Positions 34,406-46,071 are shown, counted from the stretch's first letter. The stretch is DNA of 64,000 nucleotides from Stachybotrys elegans (GCA_020746835.1 JAGPNK010000012.1:620001-684000); one strand, 5' to 3'. The notes: a model not told the origin generated them from the sequence alone. Numbers and translations are program-made.

Positions 34406-36301
34406 ATGCGCTCTCTCTCGAATATTGTCTTGGGGCTCGGCCTTGTCTCCGTCGGCAAGGTTGTCCCTGTCGTTGCTCAGTCGGAAGAGATTGGAGTCGC
34501 TGCATACCCCTTTCCCCTAGGCCAAGTCACCCTCGGAGAAGGCAGATGGGCTGACAGCCAGAGCAGGACACTCAACTATCTTCTGCAAGTTGATGTCGAG
34601 CGTCTGCTCTACAACTTCAGGCTCAACCATGGCCTGTCCACCCAGGGCGCCTCGACCAACGGTGGCTGGGATGCTCCCACCTTTCCCTTCCGCACTCATG
34701 CCCAGGGCCACTACCTAACGGCTTGGTCCCAGTGCTGGGCTATCCTGCGCAACGAAGAGTGCAGAGACAGGGCCACATACTTCTCGGCCGAGCTGCAGAA
34801 GTGCCAGGCAAACAACGAAGCTGCTGGCTTCAACGCCGGCTACCTGTCAGGATTTCCCGAGTCGGATATCCAGAGAGTAGAGGACCGCACCCTCAACAAC
34901 GGCAACGTGCCCTACTACGCCCTGCACAAGACGCTCGCCGGTCTGCTGGATGTCTGGCGCTATACTGGCGACGAGGTGGCGCGGGATACGCTGCTCGAGT
35001 TTTGCGCTTGGGTTGACTGGCGCACCGGTCGACTTAGCTACGACCAGATGCAAGCCATGCTGCGGACAGAGTTTGGAGGCATGAATGAAGTTCTGGCAGA
35101 CGTATATCACCAGACCGGTGATGAGAGATGGCTCGAGGTCGCGCAACGCTTCGACGACGCCTTCATCTTCGACCCCCTAGCCAACGACCAAGACCGGCTC
35201 AACGGGCTGCACGCCAACACACAGATCCCCAAGTGGATTGGATCGGCTCGCACATACAAGGCCTCGGGCACGACGCGGTACCTCGACATTGCGCGCAACG
35301 CCTGGCAGTTCACGGTCAACCAGCACAGCTACAGCATCGGGTCCAACTCGCAGGCAGAGCACTTTCGCCCGCCCAACCAGATCTCGGGCTTCCTGACCAA
35401 CGATACGGGCGAGTCGTGCAACACGTACAACATGCTCAAGCTGACGCGCGAGCTGTGGCTCGTCGACCCGAGGGACACGACCTACTTTGATTTTTACGAG
35501 CGGGCCATGCTCAACCATATGATTGGCATCCAGCACCCGAGTGATGAGCATGGGCACATCACCTACTTTACGCCCCTGAACCCCGGTGGGCATAGGGGAA
35601 TAGGTCCTGCTTGGGGAGGAGGAACGTGGAGCACAGACTATAACAGTGAGTCGTACATGTCAACTACGTATTGTAACCTGCTGACCGAACATCTAGGCTT
35701 TTGGTGCTGCCAGGCAACGTCTCTCGAGACATTCACCAAGCTGGCAGACTCTATCTTCTTCTACGACGAGTCCACGCTCTACGTAAACCAGTTCACCGCC
35801 TCTCGTCTCGACTGGGCAGACCGCGAAGTCGTCGTGACGCAGGACACCGCCTTCCCGGCCTCCAACAACTCGACTCTGACAATCGAGGGGAGCGGATCTT
35901 TCGACCTGGCCGTCCGCATTCCCGCTTGGACTTCCGACGCCACCATTACCGTCAACGGGGAGCCCGCCGATGCGGAAATCACGCCCGGCGAATACGCCAT
36001 CGTGACGCGCGACTGGGCGGATGGCGACGTCGTGGAGATTGTCTTGCCCTTCAGCATCTATACGATTGCGGCCAACGACGACGATGCTCTTGTGACGGTG
36101 GCATATGGCCCGGTCGTGCTGGCGGGAGATTACGGCGACGAGACGCTCAGCAGCTCACCGGCCATTGACCTCGAGTCCATCACTCAGCAGGAGGGGAGCC
36201 TGGAGTTTGAAGCCGTGGTGGATGGGCAAGCGAGGAGGCTGTTCCCGTTTTATGACGCGCATGATATCAACTACAATGTATACTGGCGCCTAAATGGCTG
36301 A
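34406..36301 (+). CDS. Secreted GH127-type beta-L-arabinofuranosidase-like protein
   Basis: Exons 34406-35645 and 35697-36301. The 51-bp intron is a multiple of three without a stop, so the frame also reads through it; removing it restores DYNSFWCCQ. An N-terminal signal peptide (about 25 residues ending VVAQ) precedes an (alpha/alpha)6-barrel with GRWADSQSRTLNYLL, HAQGHYLTAW and YYALHKTLAGLLD. Residues for the family's unusual zinc-thiolate site are present: GESCNTYNML gives Glu and Cys, and FWCCQATSLE gives two Cys, one the presumed nucleophile. C-terminal beta-sandwich domains follow. It likely removes beta-L-arabinofuranosyl residues from plant glycans outside the cell. About 614 aa when spliced. 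Confidence 0.9.
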   Translation: MRSLSNIVLGLGLVSVGKVVPVVAQSEEIGVAAYPFPLGQVTLGEGRWADSQSRTLNYLLQVDVERLLYNFRLNHGLSTQGASTNGGWDAPTFPFRTHAQGHYLTAWSQCWAILRNEECRDRATYFSAELQKCQANNEAAGFNAGYLSGFPESDIQRVEDRTLNNGNVPYYALHKTLAGLLDVWRYTGDEVARDTLLEFCAWVDWRTGRLSYDQMQAMLRTEFGGMNEVLADVYHQTGDERWLEVAQRFDDAFIFDPLANDQDRLNGLHANTQIPKWIGSARTYKASGTTRYLDIARNAWQFTVNQHSYSIGSNSQAEHFRPPNQISGFLTNDTGESCNTYNMLKLTRELWLVDPRDTTYFDFYERAMLNHMIGIQHPSDEHGHITYFTPLNPGGHRGIGPAWGGGTWSTDYNSESYMSTTYCNLLTEHLGFWCCQATSLETFTKLADSIFFYDESTLYVNQFTASRLDWADREVVVTQDTAFPASNNSTLTIEGSGSFDLAVRIPAWTSDATITVNGEPADAEITPGEYAIVTRDWADGDVVEIVLPFSIYTIAANDDDALVTVAYGPVVLAGDYGDETLSSSPAIDLESITQQEGSLEFEAVVDGQARRLFPFYDAHDINYNVYWRLNG

Positions 36302-36949
36302 TGCCTCGGGATGAAAATAAGTCTCTAGGCAGGTTACTGCCTATATCAATACCAAGTAACTAGCCTTGTTTGCACATTACGATAGAGTAGGTGCGTGCAG
36401 CAAGGAAAGAAGGACAATAGTGTATGTGAACAATGATGGTGGCCTTGCTGTCCGCAGGACCAAAGAACATAATTAAACAGTGAAGGTGTGACATTACCTA
36501 TACCAAGCAAACAGTGCCTATGCACCATGGACTGGTTTTTGCTTAAAGCTCCACGCGAGACTGAGCAGCAACGCGATGTCTTTGGGATGGTTCACTCTAA
36601 CACCTTGGATGACAGCCTTTCGTCTTTCAAACGAATGGCAAATACTTATCCTTATGATTAGACGAGTTTGAGTATGCTTCCTCAGAGTCACAAGAAACTA
36701 AGGGGGCAGTTGACCTTCCAGGGACAGAGAGTGCATATTCTTGGAGGCATTTTGTCGTCTTTTACTTCTCCATACATTATTCGACTCGTTTCCTACGGGC
36801 CACAGGGCTCCAGTCTCTTCTTAGCAGCAACCAGATTAGCAGCTGGGTCTATGACAAGACTGCGTGACTTAGATGATCCGGATCTCCTGCAGCTTTCGGC
36901 TAGCCTTGCTCTTGCTGTCTATCCCCTTCTGAATGATGGAATTCAGTGT
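36302..36949. other. Intergenic region with repeat fragment
   Basis: About 650 bp downstream of the GH127-type gene. It contains the dispersed segment at 36335-36545 and no convincing gene. Confidence 0.5.
36335..36545. repeat. Short dispersed segment shared with 46335-46420
   Basis: Blocks such as cctatatc, ctagccttg and tataccaa.caaacagt recur in order at about 46335-46420. This copy has roughly 110 bp extra between the blocks. Mismatches in the better half are nearly all G-to-A or C-to-T in the 46-kb copy. Confidence 0.5.
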
Positions 36950-36959
36950 TCGGAACCGC

Positions 36960-37137
36960 GCGTCTCCTCTCTATAGAAAAAGAGCTTGTCCACAAAGTTG
37001 TAGCTATCCTTGCATTCTGGGCGCAGAACGACGGGCAGCGCTGACCCTTGGAGAAACCATATCTCGTCGTCCATCAGCGTCGTTTTGCTAGTGATGGCAT
37101 GTACGCCTCCTGGGCTTCTATGAGCGACCAGGTCCAC
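36960..37137 (-). pseudogene. HET-protein C-terminal remnant
   Basis: The frame reads ALTS-like residues then LMDDEIWFLQGSALPVVLRPE and YNFVDKL, resembling the end of fungal HET proteins (GDxVWxLxGxxxPxVLRP...Y.LVG). The segment has no start and no HET core nearby, and it stops early. A relic is more likely than a gene, but the similarity is judged from memory of the family and is modest. Confidence 0.4.
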
Positions 37138-37164
37138 AAGGTCGGGAAGTCTCGCACAGAACCT

Positions 37165-37788
37165 TTCTTGCAGTCAAGGATATCGATCTGGAAGCCCTAC
37201 CTTTGAGGTTGATGTTAGTTTCATCGTCACCCACTTGATGGCGTTGGCAATGTCCTGCGGGCGGTCCATCAGGTCCGCCATGTGCTTTCCGAGGCCATAG
37301 TGCGCCGACATGATGACCACGACGGTGTTGACCATGCCCAGGGCCTGTAGGATGATCATGTTAGCCGGCTGCCCGCCCCGTCAAGAGGCTCAGGCTATAG
37401 CAAGCGGATGGTTGCTCATATAGGTCATGATAATCAGGCCTTCGTCGAAGCTGAGTCGCTGGTTCATGCGGAGAGTAAGGCGAACCCATACTCGCATGGC
37501 AATAATGACGGTCGACATCACGCTCAGGATGACGGCCATGCTGATGACGGCGGGGCCGAGGTCGGGGCCGTTGTCTGGCGTTGCGAAGGAAGGACTTGTG
37601 GTTGGAGGCAACTGTGAAGAGGGACGTCTTTTGTGACGGAAGGGACAGGTTTGCACACGTTTGTGGTCGAGGTTCGACTTAGTTACGATGCGATGCAGAG
37701 CATATATCGATGAACGACGAGTTGATCTAGGCGGAACTAAGCCTCTCTTGTACGAGCATGTGCAAGCAATGCATGCACGACCATCCAT
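37165..37788 (-). pseudogene. Truncated PTH11/rhodopsin-domain membrane protein remnant
   Basis: Minus-strand segment 37788-37390 ends with a membrane helix (AVISMAVILSVMSTVIIAMRVWVRL) and SFDEGLIIMTY. A second segment (37337-37174) continues with ALGMVNTVVVIMSAHYGLGKH, the usual next part of fungal rhodopsin-domain (PTH11-like) proteins. A good acceptor (CCTACAG) precedes the second part, but the donor reads ATGAGC instead of GTGAGC, one G-to-A change. After about residue 60 of the second part the rest of the seven-helix domain is missing, and HET-like sequence follows. Interpreted as a broken gene; a cryptic exon structure is possible. Confidence 0.5.
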
Positions 37789-38624
37789 ATACGGATGGCA
37801 AAGGGGGCAGTTGTTTGCATTGAGCCGAGTTTCAAGGCTTCCAGAAATCGTATGCTTGGCCTGGCCAAAGGAGGGAAAGGGGGAGGCAAATCAATTCCAC
37901 CTTGCGGCCAGACCTTGCAGTTGAGTCCAATGTCTGCTCCCGATCCATGCCCGTACCCAGCTCCTGTTGCATCAGGACTCGTATCTGGAAGTTGCGCGCG
38001 GAGACGAAAGTCGCTCGTTCGCTCGGAAATCACGGGCCTGTCATGCAGGTTGGGCCCCCCTGCCCGTTCTCCCGTCCTTGTCTGTGAACCAAGATGATTC
38101 GAGCTGCAGTTGGCAGCCCGTAAGTATGTACATACATGCACCTGGCGTTGGAAGAGGGAATTGCATTACTTGGGAGCCTGGTCTCCCCCTTTTTGCAGTC
38201 CTCAAAATGCAAACTGCGAGGTTGCATTCGGGGGACCGGGAGAGGAAATCAGGCCAACCTTCCAACGCGGCAAGTATGCGCAACACGTACACACACAAGA
38301 CCAACCGAAATCCATATTGACCCTTTATGAAGCGCACAACACCACCTCACCCATAGGCAATGCCTGCCAGCCCTCCATGCGCCGCCTGTTAGTTCCTCCG
38401 CGGCTCCTTCGCGGGCTGAAAATAGCGAAGCCACATGCAAGGGGGCCGGCCATATGCCCCCTTTCACGCCATTGACCCGCGTGGTGTTGAGACGGCATAG
38501 ATATCATGTCGTACATAACCAGCCCACACTCACTCACTAACTGCCTTGACTTGCGCCATACATTAATCGTTTTCTTGTTTACTTTTAGTGCTGAAATATC
38601 CGGACAGTGAACCTTGAAGCAAAT
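37789..38624. other. Intergenic region upstream of the O-methyltransferase pair
   Basis: About 830 bp. No gene or strong repeat was recognised; presumed promoter of the first O-methyltransferase. Confidence 0.5.
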
Positions 38625-40118
38625 ATGGCAACTGATCAGGCCGGCGCAGTCGCGCTCATTCAAGAGCTCAATGCCCTCAAGGAGCGCCTTGCCGACAGCA
38701 CTGACGCCACCGTTCGTGCTGAGGCTCTGCAAAAGGCCAGGCAGCTCGCCGGCAGCCTGCAGCGTCCCGAGGATACTGCTGCTGAGCTAATCTTCTCGGT
38801 GCGTACTCAAAAATACAAAAAGGAAATGTATTCATTGGCTTGCGCTAACACAGATGATAGCCCTTCCTCCCCATTGCCGCCCGAATCTCGGTCGACCTGC
38901 ACCTGTTTGAGCTCATGGTCGCTCATGGCGGTCCGATAACGTCGGACGAGCTGGCCGACAAGTCTGGCGGCGAGGAGCTTCTCATCAGTGCGTCCTTGCG
39001 TGCCTCGCATGCCTCGGAGAGTTGGTCCGGCTAACAGCGGCGTGATAGCTCGACTCCTGAGGGCGCTCGCGGGCGCTGGCCTTGTCGGCGACGTTGGCGA
39101 GAGGACGTGGCTCGCCACTCCCGTCACCCACGCCATGGCCCACGAAGGCGTCTCGGCTGGCTTCCGCATGATGTTAGTCATTCATCATCAGCTCAGAGTT
39201 GAACCGCACCAGAGACGGACTAACATGCTCGCAGCGAGGACATGGTCATGGGCGCGGCCATCAAGGCCAGCAAATACCTCAAGGAGGCCGGGTACAAGTG
39301 CCCGACCAACCCCAACGACGGCTTCATGCAGTACGCCTTCCAGACCAAGCTGTCGAGCTTCGAGCTGTTCCACTCGATGCCCCAGGTCGCCAAGGACTTT
39401 GACGCCTTCATGGGCAGCTCGATGGGCGCCAGGCAGACCTGGATCGACTGGTACCCCTTCCAGGAGCGCCTGTTCGACGGTGCCTCCACGGCCGAGGACG
39501 CGACGCTCCTCGTCGACATTGGCGGAGGTCGTGGCCACGATGTCATCGCCCTGCACAACAAACTCTCGGCCCCGGGTAAGATTATCCTCCAGGATCTCCC
39601 CGGCGTGCTCGAGAACAAGTACGAGCTGCCCAAGGGCGTTGAAGCTGTACGTTTACTTTGACAATCAACAGCGGCACGTTACTGACCCGCCCTTTCTGCA
39701 TAGATGCCGTACGACTTCTTCACCGAGCAGCCTGTTAAAGGTAAGAGCTGGCTACCACCGTCCTATGTCGCTTTCAACCATATTCTAACGGCTCGCAGGT
39801 GCACGCGCCTACTTCTACCACCACATTCTCCACGACTGGTCCAACTACAAGAGCGTCGAGATTCTGAAGAATGTCGTCGAGGCCATGAAGCCCGGCTACT
39901 CCAAGCTGTACATCCACGAGATGATTGTCCCAGAGACCCAGGCGTCTCCCTACATTGCCATGCTTGACATGACCATGATGTGTTTCAATGCCGGCATGGA
40001 GCGGACGGCCCGCCAGTGGAAGGAGCTGCTGGCCGAGGTTGGCCTCGAGGTCATCAAGGTGTGGCCGCCTCCCGAGGAGGGTGCTGGCGGCGTTGTCGAA
40101 GCCATTCTCCCGGCATAA
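38625..40118 (+). CDS. SAM-dependent O-methyltransferase, paralog 1
   Basis: Six exons: 38625-38798, 38861-38987, 39049-39172, 39235-39646, 39704-39740 and 39799-40118, giving 397 aa. An N-terminal helical dimerisation/winged-helix region (PIAARISVDLHLFELM, RLLRALAGAGLVGD) precedes the Rossmann methyltransferase fold. SAM binding is at LLVDIGGGRGHDV. The catalytic His is expected in YHHILHDWSNY, and MLDMTMMCFNAGMERT follows. This is the class-II small-molecule (caffeic acid/sterigmatocystin-type) family; the substrate is unknown and no PKS or NRPS gene is in this window. The next gene is a close paralog in tandem, 830 bp downstream. Confidence 0.9.
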
Positions 40119-40950
40119 GAGCAGATAGATAGCAGCTAGCTGTGCCACCCACCCACATATTCTCTTGAACCAATAAACTGTGACCAATGCTGCAGGTTGG
40201 TTCTCGAACCAACAAAATTCCCTCTCTCGACATGTGCCCTGCATACACCTCGCCATCGAGGTACTTTCGGCGGTACTTGTCATCGCTGTACATAAAAGAA
40301 CCCCCACTGTCAGCACCCCCCCCTACTGGGGGAGTCCGCGTATGCGGCAAAGGCAAGGGTTAACCATATCCCATGCAAGCCTTGACAGGTGCACACCAGC
40401 ATGGCAGCCTAACGGGGAGGGAGGGGAAGATAGCAAAGAGGATTCGACACACGTGCCTAACAAGAGCCCAGAGGTTTGCGTTCGGCAGAAAGTGCGAGGT
40501 GAGAAGGGGCGTTTGAAGTAGGCGGGCTTGGAGGCTCGACCCCACGGATTTGAACAGTCGAGACTCTGGTTCCCAGACGCCTTGGCACAAGGCCAATGCG
40601 GAGAATATCATGTGGTGTGATATCTTAACGTGGCAGGTTGGGGCGGCGCAGCGGGCCCCGGCTTGCACTGCACCAACAACCTGATTACTTTACACGTGTA
40701 AGTAGTCGGGGATAGCCCTCTAATAAGCAGTAATGGCCGCTATATATTCATAAGGCTGTCTTGAACCTATCCTCCCCCCTGTTTCCCCCACCCCCCAACA
40801 CCGAGATTATCACGAGTGTAATGGTAATAAGACAACTCCAGTTCACTGCTTCAAGATTGCAAACAATCCCTCCAAACCTTCCTGGTATTTCCTCCACGCC
40901 CATCATTACCCACCCTGCCCCATAGGCAAGTCTCGTCACTCATCAAAGAC
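40119..40950. other. Spacer between the two O-methyltransferases
   Basis: About 830 bp. No gene was recognised. It should hold the terminator of paralog 1 and the promoter of paralog 2; the C-rich tract at 40775-40800 is the only simple-sequence feature. Confidence 0.5.
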
Positions 40951-42413
40951 ATGGGTTCCCACGTTGCCGGGACCGTGGAGAGCTACATCGAGGAGCTGCG
41001 CAGACTGCAATCACAGGAGGACCTGGAATGTGACATCAAGGCCAGGCAAAACGCCCTCGCAGTGGCTAGGAAACTGACTAGAAGCCTGGAGCAACCGGAA
41101 TACGTTGCAGGGGAGATGATATTTGCGGTACGGCCCGTTCCAGACTTGGAAATCCCTTTCCATTCGAGTCTCGTCTTGCTAACGCATCTCGTGTCAGCAA
41201 TTCGTACCAACGGCTGCACGGATAGCCGTGGAGATGAACATCTTCACACACATGGTCGAGAAACAGGGGCCAATCACGTCACAAGAATTGGCGTCGCTCT
41301 GCCCGGGAGAGGAGCAGCTCATCGGTGCGCAACCCATCCTGTCGATCGCCGGGGTTAAGAAGAATGAATTAAGAATATAGTATAAAATAAGGAGTAAGCT
41401 GACCCCTTCTAGTCCGAATTCTTCGCGTACTGTCCTCGTCGGGTATTGTGGATGAAGTTGGTGAAAGGACATGGGAAGCGTCCCCCGTCACGGCAGCCAT
41501 GGCCACGGAGGGTATTGCAGCAGGCTACAGAATGGTGTCAGTGCCCCTACGGCCCTCTATGTCTGACTTGCTCTTCATCCCCTTGCTAATGATCCGACAG
41601 AGGAGAGATGGTGATGGCTGCCGCGCAAATGGGCCCCAAGTACCTGAAAGAAGTCGGCTATGTAGCTCCAACGGACCCGAATGACGGCTTCATGCAGTAC
41701 GCGTTCCAGACGAAACTATCTAGTTTCGACCTTATCGCGTCCAAGCCAAGCGTTTTCAAGGACTTCAATACCTTCATGGGCCGCAAAGTTGGCGCAAAGA
41801 CAAAGTGGCTCGAATGGTACCCCGTCCAAGAGCGGCTGATCAAGGACGCGAGAAAAGACACGCCGCTGCTTGTGGACATCGGAGGCGGAAACGGCCATGA
41901 TGTGATTAGGTTCCAGGAGATTTACCCAGATGCTGGACAGCTCATTCTGCAAGACCAGGTTTCCGTCATTGCCAGTCTCCAGAACCTGCCTACGGGCATT
42001 GATAGAATGGCTTATGACTTTTTCACCCCGCAGCCAGTCAAAGGTCAGTCGAGCAAGGGGAGATTTCATGACTTCTTCTAACATCTGCTGTAGGTGCCCG
42101 GGTGTACTACTTCCACCACATCTTCCATGACTGGTCCGACTACAAGTCGCTTGAGATCCTCGAGCAAGTTGTGGCCGCGATGACGCCGGGCTACTCGAAG
42201 CTACTGATTCACGACATTGTTATGCCTGAAATAGGCGCTCTGCAGTACCACGCGTCTCTTGACATGACTATGATGTGCTTTAATGGCGGGATGGAGCGCA
42301 CAGCGACTCAGTGGCGTGAACTTCTTGGGAAGGCGGGCTTGGATATTCTGGAAATCTGGCCTGCGCCGGAGGATGGCGCAGGCGGTATGGTGGAAGCAAT
42401 GTTGATGGCATAA
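40951..42413 (+). CDS. SAM-dependent O-methyltransferase, paralog 2
   Basis: Five exons: 40951-41127, 41198-41324, 41413-41536, 41601-42043 and 42094-42413, giving 396 aa. It aligns along its whole length with paralog 1: the same N-terminal fold (FVPTAARIAVEMNIF), the SAM motif LLVDIGGGNGHDV, the catalytic segment FHHIFHDWSDY and the ending GAGGMVEAMLMA. The first three introns and the last are at equivalent positions. The intron that splits paralog 1 at 39647-39703 is absent here. Both genes look intact, so this is a tandem duplication followed by divergence. The start ATG at 40951 is followed by the same helical region as in paralog 1. Substrate unknown. Confidence 0.9.
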
Positions 42414-43088
42414 TATGGATCAATATGGGGGGCCAGCTGGACCTGGACGGTAGCATTGCTGCAAAGATGACAGCCGATCCCTCAGGGTTGCTGCGGTAAT
42501 ATTAAAACAACGTCCTGCGGCAAGAAGCAAAAACTCCCTGGGGCTCAAAGGATCAAAGGGGCAGTTAAACCATGGGTAGAATTTTACGGGACGTTCCTTC
42601 GAAGCCACACTCCTCACATCAACGCAACCCGCCCCTATCATGTGCCGAGCCAAGGCTGTGCCGTGTGGATACTGGACGCCCGGAGTTTTTAGGAAGTCAG
42701 GGGTAGCGACGCATCGTCTAACAGGCATATTCACATGTATAACATACGGTGATATTCTCGGTCCAGGACCATGGAGGTCATGGCCAAGACCAGAAGCCCG
42801 TCTTGCTCAGTGCCGGCAAGGGCCATGCTACATTACTAAAGTGCTTCCTCACTACTACATATACCCATTTCAAGATCATGCACGAGAACGAATACCCAAT
42901 ACGGCTACTCGGCCCCATGGTGACAGTCTAAGCCATTGGGGTGAAAGGAGAGACACGCATCACCGTAGGACAAACTCCAAATGAGCGAATTCGCATCTCT
43001 TTGTGAATGAGATTTGTACCAATGCACCCTGTACGTCTACGAGCATAAGACCCGAAGTTTGTGTCCCATTTCTGTTCGTGATAGCTTA
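42414..43088. other. Intergenic region between convergent genes
   Basis: About 675 bp between the second O-methyltransferase and the convergent MFS gene. No gene was recognised. Confidence 0.5.
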
Positions 43089-44651
43089 TCAAAGTGCCTT
43101 CGTCCATTGCCTGCCCACCTTGGCCAATCGAGTCGCCGTCAAGATAACTGTCGACGCTATCAACAATGCGCCGGAAAACTAGAGATTGAATAATCAGTTC
43201 CATCGAACATAGAAAGGCAGCATCCAGCGTCTGCATTTGAGATTGCGGTAGAGGGAAACACTTACAGCAACCAGTCCAACCCAATTTTCCGAGTCACCGA
43301 TAATAGCACCCGCAATTGGATAACTTATCAGAGCGCCGATACCTACAAGGAACAGGGTCATGCCAATCCGTGTGCCCATCTTGCTTTTGTCGTCAGACAC
43401 GTTAGCGATGCTCGCCACTGGGAGCCCCATAAAGGTACCAGACGCCACGCCAAAGAGAAGCGCAAAGACGACAACGCCCGCCGCCGTTCGTATGGCTAGC
43501 AGGCAAAAGGTCAGAACCATAGCAGTCAGAGCCATGGCCGTCTGCATGTTGATCGAGCCCGTCTTATCCGCAAAGTAGCCCAGCACGAGACGCCCCACCA
43601 ACGACCCGGCATTGAGGATGATGAGGATATTGTCCGCGAGCGTGTCTGACACGGTCGTGCGGGCCTCTGCATACAGCTGGATGTAGGTGATGATGACGTA
43701 CAGACCCATGAAGCCGAGGCACAGGCCCAGGTTCAGCAACATGAATGGTACATCAGTGAGGGACCTCCAATCGACTATCTGGACGGGCGCCTTGGGTGCG
43801 GTTTTCGACCTCATCGCTAGAATGGGCAGTGACGTGACGAGAATGACAAACCCAATGACACGAGTCGTCCAGGCAAAGCCGATGCGAGGCTCCAGCTGCG
43901 TGAAGATGGCAGGGTATATGACGCCCCCTAAGGGATTCGACGTTAGCTGCCGATGTTAAACAGCTACGGCCCGTCTTGGCGACCAGGCCGATTAAAACAC
44001 ATACCAAGAGCGCTCCCCATGGACGAGACGCTTATCGCCAAGCCCAGGTTGCGGTCAAAATACTGGGAGACGATGGCCGGCGCCGGCAAGAATAGACAGC
44101 CGATACCGAGGCCGATGACAATACCCTGGGTGAGCAGGACCTGGTAGAAGCGATGGGCGATGCCGACGAGGAAGCTGCCGAGGAGCATGAGGCCGGAGCC
44201 GGTGTAGAACAGGGAATTGCTGAATCCCAAGTCGAACAAGGGACCGACCACGATGGAGACGACGAACAGCAGGCAGCTCTGGCTGGAGCCGATCCACGCG
44301 ACACTGGACGACGGATGTGCCTGTAGTAGATCGACCTCGTAGTAGGTCTGGAAGACGCCCCAGGCGTTCATGAGGCCCCTTCACGGCGCAGGTGTCAGTC
44401 AGTCGAAAGGGTGTCCTGGTCTGGCTGCAGCTTCTGCCCGGTTTTACTCACCAGGTGTTGAGGTAGACGCAAAATGCGCCCAAGACCTGGAGCCACGCAC
44501 GGAGCCCCTCTCGGGAACCAGCACCTGGGACGGGCTGCTCATCTTCTTCTGAGTATTCAGGAGGCGAGTCGGTCGAGGTGGCCAAGGGCTTCTCTGAAAC
44601 AGCCTTGTCGTGGGTTGCTGTTGCTGCTGGTGTGTCGGTTGAGTCGGCCAT
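43089..44651 (-). CDS. MFS transporter, monocarboxylate-porter type
   Basis: Minus-strand exons 44651-44452, 44378-44005, 43927-43266 and 43178-43089, giving 441 aa. After a hydrophilic N-terminus of about 45 residues rich in Thr, Glu and Pro come about twelve membrane helices. GLMNAWGVFQTYYE in the first helix/loop is typical of fungal monocarboxylate-porter-like MFS proteins; LVGRLVLGYFADKTG is the mid-protein loop. The last 90-bp exon supplies the final helix (FSGALLIASTVILTATRL), and reading through its intron instead would add unrelated residues. It sits convergent to the O-methyltransferases; whether it exports their product is speculation. Plasma membrane expected. Confidence 0.9.
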
Positions 44652-45406
44652 GGCTGCGAGACTGGAGATGCCGGCCTAGCACAATGGGGGAAACGAAGGA
44701 TTGGAGGAATCGGCAGTTGTGAAAGTGGTGACGAGGACCGGATGACTAAGATGACTCTTCTGGGCATGTTACAACGTCTCCCTAGATAATGCAGTACAGT
44801 ACCATTGGGGGCCTTGACGTGGACAAGACGGCGCAGTGTACTGTAACATCGAGGGTTGAAGGCCCGATGGAGATAACAACATAGCTTTTACCCCACATTG
44901 TTGGCCCCCGACTTACACAAAGTCCCAACACAACCTGGCTCGGCAAAACTTGGTCGATGGCATAACAGCCTGTCAGAGATGGCAAGAAACTAGACGATCT
45001 GCGGTATGCATAACGGAGCAGCCGTGGTGGAGAACTGTCTTTTTTAATACATGCTCCGTAAGTTACTCAAAGGTACTTGTAGATAAGCTTCGCAGACGGG
45101 ATCCAAGTAACCCCTTGCCCTGGTGAGCTCTTCCAAATTCCACCGCCTGTTGGCCCGGATTCTATCCAATGCAGGAAGGAGTGTGATCACAAAAGTCCCA
45201 GCCCCTTGTCCACAAACCCCACGCCCAGTGCAACCCAAATACCAGCCAACATACAGTGAGTATGGCTTGTTTCTGGTTAAACCCGCCACGATCGGCAATG
45301 TAGACACTGGCGGCCGCCTCTGACAGCAGACAAGCACTTAGAGTGCAGTAAGGGCCTTTTAGGGCTAGAATGAGGCTCAAGCGGTAGAATGCCCAAAAGA
45401 AGCATA

Positions 45407-45810
45407 GGAAGTGGGATTTCCCGTTCCCGTGCCCCAATGGGATACAGGTTGAGGAGGCCCCCTCTGACAATAAAGTCAATTTGAGAGTAATACATGATGA
45501 TTGTTTAGAAAATATACTTAATTGCGAAAAGCTTAATGCTTATGGCTGTGACTAATGCTAATTTTTTCTAGCTACCTTGCAATTAGTTGGGAGCTTCTGT
45601 TGTGATGATTTTGCTGTGGCGTTGTCCGTGAGAAGGCTTCTGCCTGGTGACTTGGCTAGAGCTAGAGAAGGCTTTGGCAAGTAATGCGGTTGGGTGAGAT
45701 GGCTTGTTCTGGGGGACTTGCTTGGGGCTGTTATTGATGATGTGACATTAAGGGATGGCTGCAAAATGGCTTCTAGTGACTTGATCTATCAATGGCTTTC
45801 AGCGAATGAC
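45407..45810 (+). repeat. Dispersed repeat, copy 2
   Basis: Same orientation and block order as 18955-19430. In the right half this copy carries T or A at most places where copy 1 has C or G, for example cggcgagtgatgcagtcggg against tggcaagtaatgcggttggg. That pattern fits C-to-T mutation such as RIP. No open frame was found. Confidence 0.75.
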
Positions 45811-46071
45811 TAGAGTTGCTGCTGCAAGAGAAAACTTTATCAAGAGTCATTGGGCTTCCTGCCAATCTACTAGGGCTTTAATATCTATAAGATATACTCT
45901 CTGTCCTCTAAGACAGAACAATCCTATCATCAACCTTAACCTCTGCTGATTACCTTGCTCACATCTACTGGGTCTCAAAGGTAAGAATCAGCCCATATGA
46001 CTATCAGACCAAACGGACTAACTTAACTAGCATGATCACACATCCCACATCAAAACCAAGCAACCCCCTCG

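Noticed and set aside
38625..44651. Secondary-metabolite gene cluster
   Set aside because: Two methyltransferases and an MFS transporter alone do not make a cluster. No PKS, NRPS, terpene synthase or P450 was seen nearby in this window.
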